A DNA stretch of 64,000 nucleotides, taken from NCBI GenBank assembly GCA_029204225.1, contig CM055100.1, forward strand, positions 67,040,472 through 67,104,471, given 5' to 3'. Under the pieces are notes generated by a model, which was not told the origin of the DNA, searched no databases, and was given only the letters and a program-made list of their open reading frames with translations. A program made the position numbers and the translations under genes. Below, one piece after another: positions 26,640-37,318 of the stretch (position 1 is its first letter; each line of letters begins with the position of its first letter). The stretch is from Diphasiastrum complanatum. Lineage: Eukaryota > Streptophyta > Lycopodiopsida > Lycopodiales > Lycopodiaceae.

Positions 26640-27321
26640 TGTAAAAATTACAGCAAATAAGGATTCTAAAACACTTGAAATGATGAGGGAAACAATAGAT
26701 TATGATTTCATAAGATTAGCACAAGTTAAACCATCAAAATCCATCAAAAATCTATGCTTGAACCTCACTAAATGGCCCAAATCCTTGAAGAAGGCTTCAC
26801 ACGTGTGAAAGTACGGCCTCCCACAGTCTGAGTACTGTACACCAGACCTACATTCAATCCTATAATCATTAGTAATCACAAGTACTCAAACAATTATGAA
26901 CATAGAGAGCAATTGCACCATTATGAGAGAAAAAACATGAAATTGCTTGATTGATTTTGGTGAGATATCATCACCTATATATACATGATCCATCACGGTT
27001 TTGGGCAGGTATGAGTAGCCCTAAACCTATCCCTAATGCTAATTTTGGTGGATCTTTCATCCCTACCAAGTTAGGGTTGGAATCTTGGAGATCCCTCAAC
27101 AATGCAAAAATTACCAAAAATAGCTCCTATTTTTTCTCCCTTGTATCTAAGCATAATTTGGACTCATTCCAAAGGTTCTAACACTTAGGTCTACTTGAGA
27201 ACATCCTTATGAATGGAATCCTATGCTATTTGGCACGTGTGACAAGCCACATCATGACCATTTAACTATTTACAAGTCATATGACCAAAACTAGTCAAGC
27301 TAGAATTGTGAATTTTTAACA
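26640..27321 (-). repeat. C-A 3' LTR
   Basis: 682 bp, TGTAAAAATTACAG...TTTTTAACA. It contains TTCACACGTGTGAA at 26796-26809 and a TATA-like string at 26975-26984. Confidence 0.95.
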
Positions 27322-27333
27322 CTCCTCCTCACT
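27322..27333 (-). promoter_or_regulatory. C-A polypurine tract
   Basis: The minus strand reads AGTGAGGAGGAG directly before the 3' LTR. Confidence 0.8.
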
Positions 27334-27335
27334 AT

Positions 27336-30300
27336 CTAGCTTGGTTCAATCATTGCTTTACTAATCACTCCAAGTGATGATCTGAACTTCATAAAAGGTG
27401 TCCTTTGAAGTGGTTTAGTAAGTAGATCAGCTACACATTCATTGCTTGGAACATGCTCCAAAGCAATCTCCTTGGCTTGCACCATTTCTCTCACAAAGTG
27501 ATGGCATATCTCAATGTGCTTAGATCTTGCATGGAAGATTGGGTTAGATGCAAGGTGTTGGGCTGATATATTGTCATTGTAGATGATTGGTGCCTCCTCT
27601 GAATCCATGATCTTTAGTTCCACCAATAATCTCTTGATCCAAAGTACCTCCTTTGTAGTGGTTGTCAAAGCTTTGTACTCGGCCTCAGTTGAAGATAGAG
27701 ATATAGTTTCTTGCTTTTTTGAAAGCCATGAAACCACACCTTCTCCTATGAAAGTTGAATAGGCACTTGTTGATTTCCTATCCCTCTTGTCCCCTGCAAA
27801 ATCTGAATCACTAAATGCATGAAGGTTAATCACATCTCCTCTATATAGAATCCCAAAATCCAATGTACCCGAGATGTATCTTAGAATCCTCTTAGCCTTT
27901 TTCCAATGGATATTCAATGGCTTTTGCATGGATTGGCTCAACCTACATACACTAAAGCTAAGATCTGGTCTAGTTATAGTGATCCACATTAAGGAACCTA
28001 TAAGTTGCCTAAACAAAGTGATGTCCATGAAGGATCTTTCATCATCTTCATTTGGCACTTTTACATCTTGCTCCATTGGTGTGTCAACACTTTTGCATAC
28101 TTCCATCTTAAACTTCTTCAAAAGACTTTGAGCATAGTTTACTTGACTTATAAAGATAAAATCAGACCCTCTAAGTACTTCTATGCCTAAGATGAAGTGA
28201 AGACACCCTAGATCTACCATCTTGAACTCTAAGGATAGATCTATCTTGATTTTTTCAATACCATCAACACTATTTCCACTAATGATGATGTCATCTACAT
28301 AAATGAGTAAAAGTACAATACCAACATCATCAAACTTAATGTAAAGAGTGGGATCATATTCACTTTGAACAAAAGAAAGTGAAATAAGATAGCAATGTAG
28401 TCTTGAATTCCAAGATCTTGAGGCTTGCTTCAAGCCATAGATGCTTCTTTGGAGATGGCATACTTTGTTCTCCATTCCATGCTTGATGAACCCTTGTGGC
28501 TGCTCCATATAGATATCCTCTTCCAAAAAACCATTCAAGAAAGCATTAGAGACATCCATTTGACATAGAATCCATCCAAAATGTGATGCAAGTGCAATGA
28601 TTAGTCTTATTGTGACCATCTTGGCCACGGGTGCAAAAGTTTCCTCATAGTCTATCCCTCTCTCTTGAGCATAACCTTTTGCAACTAATCTTGCTTTATG
28701 TTTGTTAACACTCCCATTTGAATTCAACTTAAGCTTGAAGACCCACTTGCATCCTATTACATTCCTTTGAGGTCTCTCAACAAGCAACCAAGTTTCATTC
28801 TCAATCAAGGCATCATACTCATCCAACATAGCTTTATACCATTCTTTGGAGTTCAATGCATCTTCAACATTAGACGGTTCTTCAAAACTAGATAAAGCAT
28901 AAGAAGTGGATGAGATACCCTCAACTTGCTGTCCTTTGCCTTGATATGTGAGCCTTGATGGCTCCACTTTTGCCCTTGAAGAGGTCCTTGGTGTGATAGG
29001 TGGGTTTGGTGCTTGCTCCTCCATGAGCTCCTCCTCAAAACCAAGATCTTGCTCCTCAGCCATCTTCTTCTTGATTGTTGGAGCACTTGAGCCTTCTTCA
29101 AGCATATGCATATGATGTTCATCAAAGATGACATCCCTTGAAACAACAAATTTGTTCAAGGATGGAAGATAGACTTTGTAGCCCTTGCTTGAGCTTGCAT
29201 ATCCAAGCATGATCCCTCTTGTGGAAGATGGATCCTCCTTGGTTCTTGTTTCTAATGGCACATGCACATAACATATACACCCAAAAACTTTCAAGTGATT
29301 AAGATTGGGTTTCTTTCCATACAACATCTCATAAGGAGTTTTGCCTTCAATTGCTTTGCAAGACACCCTATTCATCAAGTAGTTTGCACATACAAGAGAC
29401 TCACCCCAAAAGGATTTGGGCAAACAAGCATCTAATCTTAAAGCCTTAGAACATTCACATAATGTTCTATTCCTTCTTTCAGCAACTCCATTTTGTTGAG
29501 GAGTGTAAGGACAAGAAGTCTCTTTCTTGATCCCTTCCTCCTCACAAAAGGCCTTGAACTCATTGGTGATGAATTCTCCACCATTGTCACTTCTAAGAAT
29601 CTTGATGCTATGATTATGATGCTTTTCCACAAACAGCTTGAACTTTACAAAAGTATCAAATACTTGAGACTTGAAGGAAAGTAAGAACACCCAACAATAT
29701 CTTGAGTAGTCATCAATGAAGGTTAAAAACATGGATGAACCTCCATTAGATTTGGTGCTAGCAATGTGCACATCCGAGTGTATGAGTTCAAGAGGATGAG
29801 ATGACTTTGTGATGGAGTTAGGAAACACCTTCTTATGTGCCTTGGATAAGGCACAAGCTTCACAAACCTTGTCTTCCTTCCCAATAGACCTTGGTAGGCC
29901 TAAAGCATACTCCTCCTTGATCATAGCCTCCATGGAACCCGAGTTGACATGTCCAAGTCTTTTGTGCCATAAAGTAAAGGTAGATATCTTGCTCTTCTCG
30001 GCCAACATGACAACATTAGTATCCACAAATGCATCCAGCTTATAAAGTTTGCCAAGTCTAGTGCCCTTAGCCACTATCTTACCCTTCTTCTTGATGAAAC
30101 ATTCATTTGAAGCAAAGTCAACATTGAAACCATTGTCTACCATTTGGCCAACACTTAGTAGATTCTTTGTTATTGTAGGAATGTACAAAACACCTTCTAT
30201 GTTGATCTTTTTGGAAGATCCTAAGCAAAGGGGAATGCTACCAACTCCTTCAATCTTACAAGCTTCATCATTTGCTGTATAGATAGACTTTATAGGTCCA

Positions 30301-31304
30301 TCATAAGATAAGAGAGAAGAGAAAAACTCCCTTTTACTAGTCATGTGTGAACTAGCACCCGAGTCAATCCACCAAGGATCTTCTCCTTTGAAGCTTGTTG
30401 AAGAAAATATGGACATCATGAGAGAGTCCTCATGTGAACTCTCCTCCTCCTCCTCTTTGCTCATGTTGGCTTGGCTTTGATCTTGCTTCCTCTTGAAGCA
30501 TTCCGAGGCATAATGCCCCATCTTGCTACAATAGTAGCACTTCACCTTTGATTTGTCCTTCTTGACTTTGGTGGTTGATGGAGATTCCTTTGGGGGTCCT
30601 TCTTGATCCTCAAGCTTTGTAGACTTCTTGAATGTTGATCCTTTGCCTTTGGACTTGCCTTTGCCTTTGGTGAAGAGAGCTTGGTCATCTCCACCTTGGA
30701 TGGAAAGCCTATCCATCCTCTCTTGCATTTGGCTCCTTCTTGATTCCTCGGCCATGAGCGTGCCTTGGAGTTCTTCAAGTATGGGTAGCTTACCCATAAT
30801 TGCATATCCCTGAACCAAATTGTCAAATTCAAAGCTTAGTCCATTCAATATGAGTTGAACCAGTTCTTCATCCTTGATAGGGTCACCTATAAAGGCTAGC
30901 TCTTTGTTCAATTCCTTTACTCTTAGGACAAAAGTATGTGCACTCTCTCCTTTCTTTTGATAGCTTCTATAGATTTGATTCTTCAAAGCTAACATTCTAG
31001 TTTGGTTCTTGGATTCATAGACCTTTTGCAAAGTCTCCCAAGCATCTTGAGCTGAAGTGCAATCTCCTACCTCTCTTAAGAGTTCATTTGCAACATTCAT
31101 TTTTATGCAATGTAGTGCAACATTGCACCTCTTGATGTATTTGGCTTTTTCTTGAGGATGAATAGGTTCACCCTCCTTACCATTTACAATTTCCATCAGA
31201 TCTTGCATGATCATGATAGATTCCATTCTAACTTTCCATATGGAATAGTTAGTTTTGTTGAGCCTTTCATTAGTATCCAAAAGATATGCATTTATAGATG
31301 CCAT
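27336..31304 (-). CDS. Ty1/copia Gag-Pol polyprotein, intact
   Basis: 1322 codons from the ATG at 31304, a normal length for copia. Order, approximate residues: Gag (UBN2-type) with N-Y-S-I-W-K-V-R-M near the start; zinc knuckle CYYCSKMGHYASEC at about 255; protease W-W-I-D-S-G-A-S-S-H-M near 308; GAG-pre-integrase L-W-H-K-R-L-G-H-V-N; integrase from about 505 with H-S-D, D-N-G-G-E-F and T-P-Q-Q-N-G-V-A-E; reverse transcriptase with K-A-R-L-V-A-K-G and catalytic Y-V-D-D near 1000; RNase H with S-D-S-D-F-A-G-D and S-L-S-S-T-E-A-E-Y; then the conserved D-L-L-T-K-P-L end. No breaks were found. It is cleaved by its own protease into the particle and replication proteins. Confidence 0.97.
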   Translation of the reverse strand: MASINAYLLDTNERLNKTNYSIWKVRMESIMIMQDLMEIVNGKEGEPIHPQEKAKYIKRCNVALHCIKMNVANELLREVGDCTSAQDAWETLQKVYESKNQTRMLALKNQIYRSYQKKGESAHTFVLRVKELNKELAFIGDPIKDEELVQLILNGLSFEFDNLVQGYAIMGKLPILEELQGTLMAEESRRSQMQERMDRLSIQGGDDQALFTKGKGKSKGKGSTFKKSTKLEDQEGPPKESPSTTKVKKDKSKVKCYYCSKMGHYASECFKRKQDQSQANMSKEEEEESSHEDSLMMSIFSSTSFKGEDPWWIDSGASSHMTSKREFFSSLLSYDGPIKSIYTANDEACKIEGVGSIPLCLGSSKKINIEGVLYIPTITKNLLSVGQMVDNGFNVDFASNECFIKKKGKIVAKGTRLGKLYKLDAFVDTNVVMLAEKSKISTFTLWHKRLGHVNSGSMEAMIKEEYALGLPRSIGKEDKVCEACALSKAHKKVFPNSITKSSHPLELIHSDVHIASTKSNGGSSMFLTFIDDYSRYCWVFLLSFKSQVFDTFVKFKLFVEKHHNHSIKILRSDNGGEFITNEFKAFCEEEGIKKETSCPYTPQQNGVAERRNRTLCECSKALRLDACLPKSFWGESLVCANYLMNRVSCKAIEGKTPYEMLYGKKPNLNHLKVFGCICYVHVPLETRTKEDPSSTRGIMLGYASSSKGYKVYLPSLNKFVVSRDVIFDEHHMHMLEEGSSAPTIKKKMAEEQDLGFEEELMEEQAPNPPITPRTSSRAKVEPSRLTYQGKGQQVEGISSTSYALSSFEEPSNVEDALNSKEWYKAMLDEYDALIENETWLLVERPQRNVIGCKWVFKLKLNSNGSVNKHKARLVAKGYAQERGIDYEETFAPVAKMVTIRLIIALASHFGWILCQMDVSNAFLNGFLEEDIYMEQPQGFIKHGMENKVCHLQRSIYGLKQASRSWNSRLHCYLISLSFVQSEYDPTLYIKFDDVGIVLLLIYVDDIIISGNSVDGIEKIKIDLSLEFKMVDLGCLHFILGIEVLRGSDFIFISQVNYAQSLLKKFKMEVCKSVDTPMEQDVKVPNEDDERSFMDITLFRQLIGSLMWITITRPDLSFSVCRLSQSMQKPLNIHWKKAKRILRYISGTLDFGILYRGDVINLHAFSDSDFAGDKRDRKSTSAYSTFIGEGVVSWLSKKQETISLSSTEAEYKALTTTTKEVLWIKRLLVELKIMDSEEAPIIYNDNISAQHLASNPIFHARSKHIEICHHFVREMVQAKEIALEHVPSNECVADLLTKPLQRTPFMKFRSSLGVISKAMIEPS

Positions 31305-32102
31305 CTAGTCTCCTAATCAAGGACTTGACACAAATGAAGGTTACTTCTATTGATTTGATTGAAGGTCTACCTTATCCCACTTCTTAGGGACCTGAAAAGA
31401 TCAGTAATAGACTTCCTATAAAGATCTAAGAATGATCTCTAACAAAATCAAATCATAGAATACTAGAAACAATGCACTTGCTTGATTGAAGTAGACAATA
31501 CTAGTAGAATTGCCCCTCTTTCTATAAAGAACATTAAAGCTTCCAAATGATCTGATAAAGAGTGAATTTCAGCAACCTAATATACTTCCAAAATCACTTG
31601 TAAAAGATCTAAATGGAACTTAATGAGGATGCAACACAATCTACTATCCAATCACAAGCAAAAAATGATCAAAATTGATGAAAAATTGATCTAATTTGGT
31701 GCATAAGTCAAGCAATGGTTGGACTGAACCTAAATCACTTTAGGAGGTGCCTACTACACCTTAGAACAGCCTTGAAGAGTCCCCAAAACTCTGATCTTCC
31801 CTCTCCTTGAATGCTAGAAAGCCTTCTCTATGAAATCACCTCCAAAACTCGCTTAGAAATCAATGCTTGGAGCAAGCAAAACTTGTTATCTTGGTAATGT
31901 GAATTGAATTCAACTTTGCCTCTGGTTTTAGACACCTAAACACCTGCAAATGAAGTCACACAACACCAATCTCCAATGTATTTGACTCACTTTGAGTTCT
32001 AGAATCAATACTAGATGCTAAGATCCAATCTACACAAGATTTAGATCAAAAATTGTGATAAAATTGAATGCAAACCAAGGATTTAGCTCATTTCAGCCTT
32101 TA

Positions 32103-32115
32103 GGCTCTGATACCA
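32103..32115 (-). promoter_or_regulatory. C-A primer-binding site (tRNA-Met type)
   Basis: The minus strand reads TGGTATCAGAGCC, directly next to the 5' LTR. Confidence 0.92.
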
Positions 32116-32797
32116 TGTAAAAATTACAGCAAATAAGGATCCTAAAACACTTGAAATGATGAGGAAAACAATAGATTATGATTTCATAAGATTAGCACAA
32201 GTTGAACCATCAAAATCCATCAAAAACCTATGCTTGAACCTCACTAAATGGCCCAAATCCTTGAAGAAGGCTTCACACGTGTGAAAGTACGGCGTCCCAC
32301 AGTCTGAGTACTGTACACCAGACCTACATTCAATCCTATAATCATTAGTAATCACAAGTACTCAAACAATTATGAACATAGAGAGCAATTGCACCATTAT
32401 GAGAGAAAAAACATGAAATTGCTTGATTGATTTTGGTGAGATATCATCACCTATATATACATGATCCATCACGGTTTTGGGCAGGTATGAGTAGCCCTAA
32501 ACCTATCCCTAATGCTAATTTTGGTGGATCTTTCATCCCTACCAAGTTAGGGTTGGAATCTTGGAGATCCCTCAACAATGCAAAAATTACCAAAAATAGC
32601 TCCTATTTTTTCTCCCTTGTATCTAAGCATAATTTGGACTCATTCCAAAGGTTCTAACACTTAGGTCTACTTGAGAACATCCTTATGAATGGAATCCTAT
32701 GCTATTTGGCACGTGTGACAAGCCACATCATGACCATTTAACTATTTACAAGTCATATGACCAAAACTAGTCAAGCTAGAATTGTGAATTTTTAACA
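32116..32797 (-). repeat. C-A 5' LTR
   Basis: 682 bp. This is the LTR that would drive transcription leftwards. It contains TTCACACGTGTGAA at 32272-32285. Confidence 0.95.
32451..32460 (-). promoter_or_regulatory. C-A TATA box
   Basis: The minus strand reads GTATATATAG, about 335 bp into the 5' LTR, a good match to a plant TATA box. The transcription start is expected some 30 bp to the left. A related string occurs in the C-B LTR (54076-54086). Confidence 0.6.
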
Positions 32798-32802
32798 CCT
32801 TA

Positions 32803-33124
32803 CTACAACCTTTTTGCATCGCCGGCGCCCAAGGGTCCACGTCACTGACGTGTGGCTTGCCGCTATGCAATTTGGTCAGTTTGGCGACCACTATGCCTTG
32901 AGTTCCATGTGTGGCGTGTCTTTGCGTTTGGTTACCTTTTGGGGACAGATTCTGAGTTGGCTTTCGGGTTGGTTGGGATTCCAGTTTTCTTAAGTCTGAA
33001 TGGTTAAGCTTGTTACGTTTCTAAGTTGGCTTTTACGTAAGTGCATGATGGATGAATGTTAGACTTAAGCGCGTGTTGGGGAAACTGCTCAAGTCCCAAC
33101 GCCCTTTGAGGCGCCGGCACAACA
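32803..33124 (+). repeat. E3 3' LTR, second part
   Basis: Resumes 'ctacaacctttttgcatcg' after the CCTTA copy at 32798-32802 and ends CACAACA. Together with 26043-26639 it makes 919 bp, exactly the length of the 5' LTR. Confidence 0.92.
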
Positions 33125-33129
33125 ATATC
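33125..33129. repeat. Right target-site duplication of E3 (ATATC)
   Basis: Exact copy of 24776-24780. Confidence 0.9.
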
Positions 33130-33634
33130 TTGGCATTGTATCTATGTGTTAGCCTAGTGAGATAAACACAGGCTGCTTGGATGGCCTTGTTGTTAATGGC
33201 CTCGGTCTTGAATCCGTTCTTGTTCTGGAACAATTTGACCTTTTGGTTCAAGAACTTAGCATAGGGCTAGTTGAGGATGTCTACTGGCCTCTTGGGTGCT
33301 CTCTTGGGTCCTGTAGGAAACCCCAGTCTTTCTACATTTGTAGCTATGACCGTTATCTTTAACTCCTCCTGCCCAATGACGAGAGTAACTCCTCCTTGTC
33401 ATCATTATATTTATCATAGGCACATTTCACCAAATGCAGACTTTGGTTGCCTGACCATTTATCCAAGGCGAAACTCAAAGTGTTCCACACTACATTGGCT
33501 GCTTTGAAGTTATCCCTCATCTCTTGGGTGTCGAAATACACCATGTTTATCTCTTGAGGTATGGCTTCCTTCCCTTTGTCCTGTTGGCCCCTGCCTCCTT
33601 TATCCCATGGAGATGTTTTCTTGGTGGGTTTCAT
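33130..33634 (-). pseudogene. 5' part of an unrecognised coding frame interrupted by E3
   Basis: An ATG at 33634 opens about 91 codons with a basic, Gly- and Lys-rich start and D-T-Q-E-M-R-D-N-F, ending at 33359. A shift there joins a second frame running to 33130 through one TAG, with N-Q-K-V-K-L-F-Q-N-K-N-G-F and A-A-C-V-Y-L-T-R-L. The frame re-emerges at 24775 beyond E3. Upstream, past element B, a string resembling a reversed tRNA-Met PBS (near 38630-38645) suggests this could be the Gag of an unknown LTR element. I do not recognise the protein. Frameshift and stops indicate decay. Confidence 0.5.
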
Positions 33635-33734
33635 ACGTGAAAGAAAGTGTAAGAACAACCTGGATTTGAGCCGAGATCTCAGGCGAACAGTTTGGCTGAG
33701 GTTTCTAGTGATAGCTCGAGTCGGCCGGGTCGGC

Positions 33735-33739
33735 TGATC
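33735..33739. repeat. Left target-site duplication of B (TGATC)
   Basis: TGATC recurs exactly at 38524-38528, directly outside the two B LTRs. Confidence 0.88.
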
Positions 33740-34972
33740 TGTAGCGCAGGCATCCCAAAGGGAGCCGGGAACCACGACTTAGCTTCCCAGCCTTCAACTC
33801 TTGCCATCCAAACCCACTTGACATACAAGCAGCCAACTCGCCAACAACGATCAGACTTAACCAACTTGAAGTTCCGAAAACCAACATTGAGATCCAACCT
33901 GGCGCCATGCCGGATCGAGGGTCCCGATGTGGGTGACTTCCCTCCAAGCAAGCCGCCCGACATACATTAAACTTAACCAACTCGAAGCTCCGTTACAAAT
34001 GAGTAACATCCATTCCAAGCAAGCGGTCTGACTTACATCAGACTTAACCAACTGAAAGCTTCGTCATGAGCGCTGGAAGCCAACCTGGCGCCATGCCAGA
34101 CTGGATAGCCATAAACAGGTATCTTCCACCCAAGCAAGCCATCCAACTCAGCCGACAGGTTAGAGCCCGTTCCCCAAGAGCTTAACCCATTCACGTTCAT
34201 GCAAGGAACACTCAGAACCACAAGCCGCGACAGATATGGAAACAACCAGTTCCTGGACCAAATGGTCCCGACAGCATACCGCTGGCGCCACGGACCGAAT
34301 GGTCCCGACGGCATACCGCTGGCGTCCCGAGATACGACCCTCAGCTATGTGCCAACTTAAAAATTTGGAAGCGGCCTTACAACTGGCGCTTTTCCGAACA
34401 CTGAAACCCAGAAGGTAATCAGAGTCAGTTTGAGGAAAATCCCACTTTATTGATAAATCTGAGAAGGTTACATTTCAAGAGTGTGACCGACCCTAGTCTC
34501 CGGGGCGCTAGCATGCCAAGGCGAGAGCCATGACAACATTCCAGCAAGGGAGGCTGAGACTTGGTTGGAGCTCGCCCTGAGTCGCAACCCGCACTCCCCT
34601 ATAGTATTGGTGTGATTCGGCACCCCCCTCATACCAAGCGCTCTACCCAAGCTGGTAAAGCACGTTTTTCTCTCTCTAGGACTTTCTCTTTCTAGAAAGT
34701 CATTTTCTCTCTCTAGATTTTATTGATCCCCAGGCTTCCTTTAATCATGCCTAGATCGTGTGAGGTGATTGCACATCGATCTGAGCTCTCTGGACTCCGC
34801 TAGAACCGATCAAAGATTTTCAGCCATAGGAACTTGGCGCCGGCTGGATTTTGGTTACAGTGGCGCCGGGAGCGACGCCGGCGCCGTTGGCACCGGGAGC
34901 AGCAGGGGCGCTGCTGGCGCCGGGGACATAGTTGGCGCCGGAAGTAAAGCTTGTAAAGGTAGCTTTACAACA
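33740..34972 (-). repeat. B 3' LTR
   Basis: 1233 bp, TGTAGCGCAGG...TTTACAACA. It carries AATAAAG on the minus strand near 34450 and a run of GGCGCC-containing units near its right end (34848-34942). Confidence 0.9.
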
Positions 34973-34986
34973 ACCACCCCACCTTT
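34973..34986 (-). promoter_or_regulatory. B polypurine tract
   Basis: The minus strand reads AAAGGTGGGGTGGT against the 3' LTR. It differs from the E tract by a few bases. Confidence 0.65.
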
Positions 34987-37310
34987 ATAAAATTTGATGT
35001 CCTCATCAGATGTCAGATTAAAGTAAAGCTGTCTCCCAATCAAAATAACTATACATTTAAGCTACTTGGCACAGTACTCAATTTACTGGCCACTTTTTAT
35101 TAACATTGAAGCTGGCACACCACAAGTCGGAGGCTCAGCTCTTTGTACTGAAAGATTACATAACTTGAAAATATGTATCTTTGTCTGGGAAAAGCGTAGA
35201 TTTGATATCGCTTTCGTAAAACCCAAAAACCTTATTAACTGGTGACAGAGAACCTTTCTTTGAAATGTTCGCCCCTGTCGCTTCTGACTTTCGACTTTGG
35301 AACTCCTTTGAGCTCCTGATTTGTCCTTGATGCACTTTGTGTTGAGCTCCCTTAGCTCCAGATTTGTTCAGTTTCGCACAGGTATCATGGCTCCCTAAGC
35401 CAAAGGATTTATCGTGTGATTGCCCACTTTATGGTCCACTCTGTGCCTTGTTGCTTCTGCACCTTGATTTCTCTCCTTGTCCCAGCCTGATCTTGATACT
35501 TTTCCATCTTGGCTCTTTAAGGTAGGCAAAGATTGAGTACTCCGCAATGCACCTCTCACTTAGCTTGAAGTAGCTCTTTGAATCAGCCCAAATGTAACCA
35601 TTGACCTCGTGGAAAGCCAAAGGGTCGCACCAGTTTGATCCGCATCCGAACTATCTCTTCGCGTTTGTTTGAAGCACCATGTCCATCGCGCAAAACTTGA
35701 CTTTCACAATTCCATCACTGGTCAGTTGCCTCACAGTCAAAACAAGAAGTGTACATCGAGCTTGGCTTCAAGTAGCTCTCTTTGAATCAGACACATGCAC
35801 CCAGAGTTTGCACTAGTCCGATCTCAACGCAAACTGTCCCTTAGCGTCCGTTCGAAATACCAAGTCTCTCATGCAAGACTCAACTTTCACAGTTCCTTCA
35901 TTGATCAGCTGCCTTACACGTAACACAAACCAACGTACTCATATGTTTCCTCATCATTGCTGGTCCAGAGAAAGCCTATAACAAACTTTCCTTTCCACAA
36001 CAAAAACTTGTCAACTTATTAGGTCCAAAGTTCGCCAGTCTCCTCGTGTGAGTATGGCTAGGTCACCTTGAATTTGCCCCCATTTTGATTAACTTTCTTT
36101 CAAAATTTGCCCCAAGAGAGAGGTGTGTGTGATAGTTCCCCTCCACTTATAAAATCAGCTGATCGGACTTAGAGTAGAGTTCTTCGGACAAAAAGCCTTT
36201 CCAACACTTTGCTTCCCATTTGCTAGGATTATGGCTCGATCCAACTTGTTGCCAATCTCTGAAGAGGATCCTAGTCTTTCCCCTTTGAGGAAAAACCCAA
36301 CTGATACTGGATATCACCCATGCTCAGTGAGTTTCAGTTCCGAAGGTGGCCGTCCCAAAATGAAGACCAACTGCTCCATAGAAGATCTCCCCTGAAATTG
36401 CCCTTTCCAACTTTTGACTTCCTGCTTGCGTCTGGTGGGCGTTGTCGCAAATGAAACTAACCCAAGAAACAGGCTAGCCATCCATCCTTTGCAAACATTG
36501 AGTCGTTTCGTTGTCGTTCACGTGCGAGTACTTGAACTGCAAATCCGCCCCACAGATTCTGTAGTCCTCTTTGTTTGATGGTATCAGCCTTCAAAAGAAA
36601 AGGTTCCTTCTCGAGCCATCAGCTCCTTGTATCACAAGCAATCATGCAAACCAGGCAAAGCACGAGTACTAAGACTCACCACAAATACATACAAGTAAGA
36701 CACTCAGGCATGTTTACTAACAAGTAACAAAGACAAGGTCCCCCTTTGAGATGTTCTTGCCAACGGACCTTTGCTTGGCCACGCCCATACAAATCGATCA
36801 CGGAATCAGCCCACATAGGACACCCTTCCAACTATCCGTGCTTTCACCATTAAGCAGCACATTGCCTCAGTCACGCCCCACCACTTTTTGGTCGATAGCC
36901 CTTATAGCTAAACGATCGGCATCTATCCCGCACCGGCAGCTAACCACCCGTGCTTTACACCCGAATTTGAGCAGCATCTCTATATCAATGGTTAACCCGT
37001 ACAGTTCGAATATGTTGCCCCGCACCCCATAAGGTACAGAGCATGCTTTCACCTCCCTAGGCAGCACTTTGCCTCATCCGTCCTACGTGCAGACAGCGCC
37101 AGGCCCGAACCGCGAGAACTGACCGTGCTTACACCTCAAGGGTAGTAGCTTGACTCATCAAGTCCCCCGTTCTGCCGAGCACCCCGACCGTGGATGCACC
37201 CGTGCTTACACTGTGGGCAGCACCTTGCACAACAGTTGTCTTGATGAACCCCAAACCGTGGCCATTTCCGTGAGATCCGCATAGCTGACCGGCCAGTCGG
37301 CTCTTACATG
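34987..37310 (-). other. B internal region, no genes
   Basis: No domain was recognised in any frame. At about 35563-35940 two copies of a roughly 200-bp segment ('agtagctctttgaatcag', 'actttcacaattcc.tca') lie in tandem with moderate divergence. From about 36750 the sequence matches the E leader. Confidence 0.6.
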
Positions 37311-37318
37311 TAGCGCAG
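37305..37318 (-). promoter_or_regulatory. B primer-binding site, damaged
   Basis: Where E1 has 'ggctctgataccaca' before the LTR, B has 'ggctcttaca'. Five bases are missing, removing most of the TGGTATC core of the PBS. Priming by tRNA-Met should be impaired. Confidence 0.65.

Larger units (their letters stand above)
26640..32797 (-). mobile_element. C-A: complete young Ty1/copia retrotransposon
   Basis: Complete element with two 682-bp LTRs, tRNA-Met PBS, intact 1322-codon gag-pol frame, polypurine tract and TSD CCTTA (26635-26639 and 32798-32802). By eye the LTRs differ at about five positions (about 0.7%), so the insertion is recent. It lies in the 3' LTR of E3. Everything needed for autonomous movement appears present. 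Confidence 0.96.
24781..33124 (+). mobile_element. E3: gene-less Ty3/gypsy derivative, split by copia C-A
   Basis: Two 919-bp LTRs (the second split by C-A) flank only 343 bp of interior. The interior has a PBS, a shortened leader, a short 3' UTR and a polypurine tract, but no coding frame. Without C-A and its duplicated CCTTA the element is 2181 bp. The termini match E1 and E2, so it keeps the cis signals for priming and probably packaging and could have been mobilised in trans. Its two LTRs differ more than those of E1 or E2, so it is older. Confidence 0.9.

Noticed and set aside
26951-27181. Identical 76-codon frame in both C-A LTRs (also 32427-32657)
   Set aside because: It lies within the LTR, antisense to the element, and is duplicated by LTR copying; no sign of a protein.
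28853-30832. Several 60-98 codon frames on both strands inside C-A
   Set aside because: They are shadows of the intact gag-pol frame.
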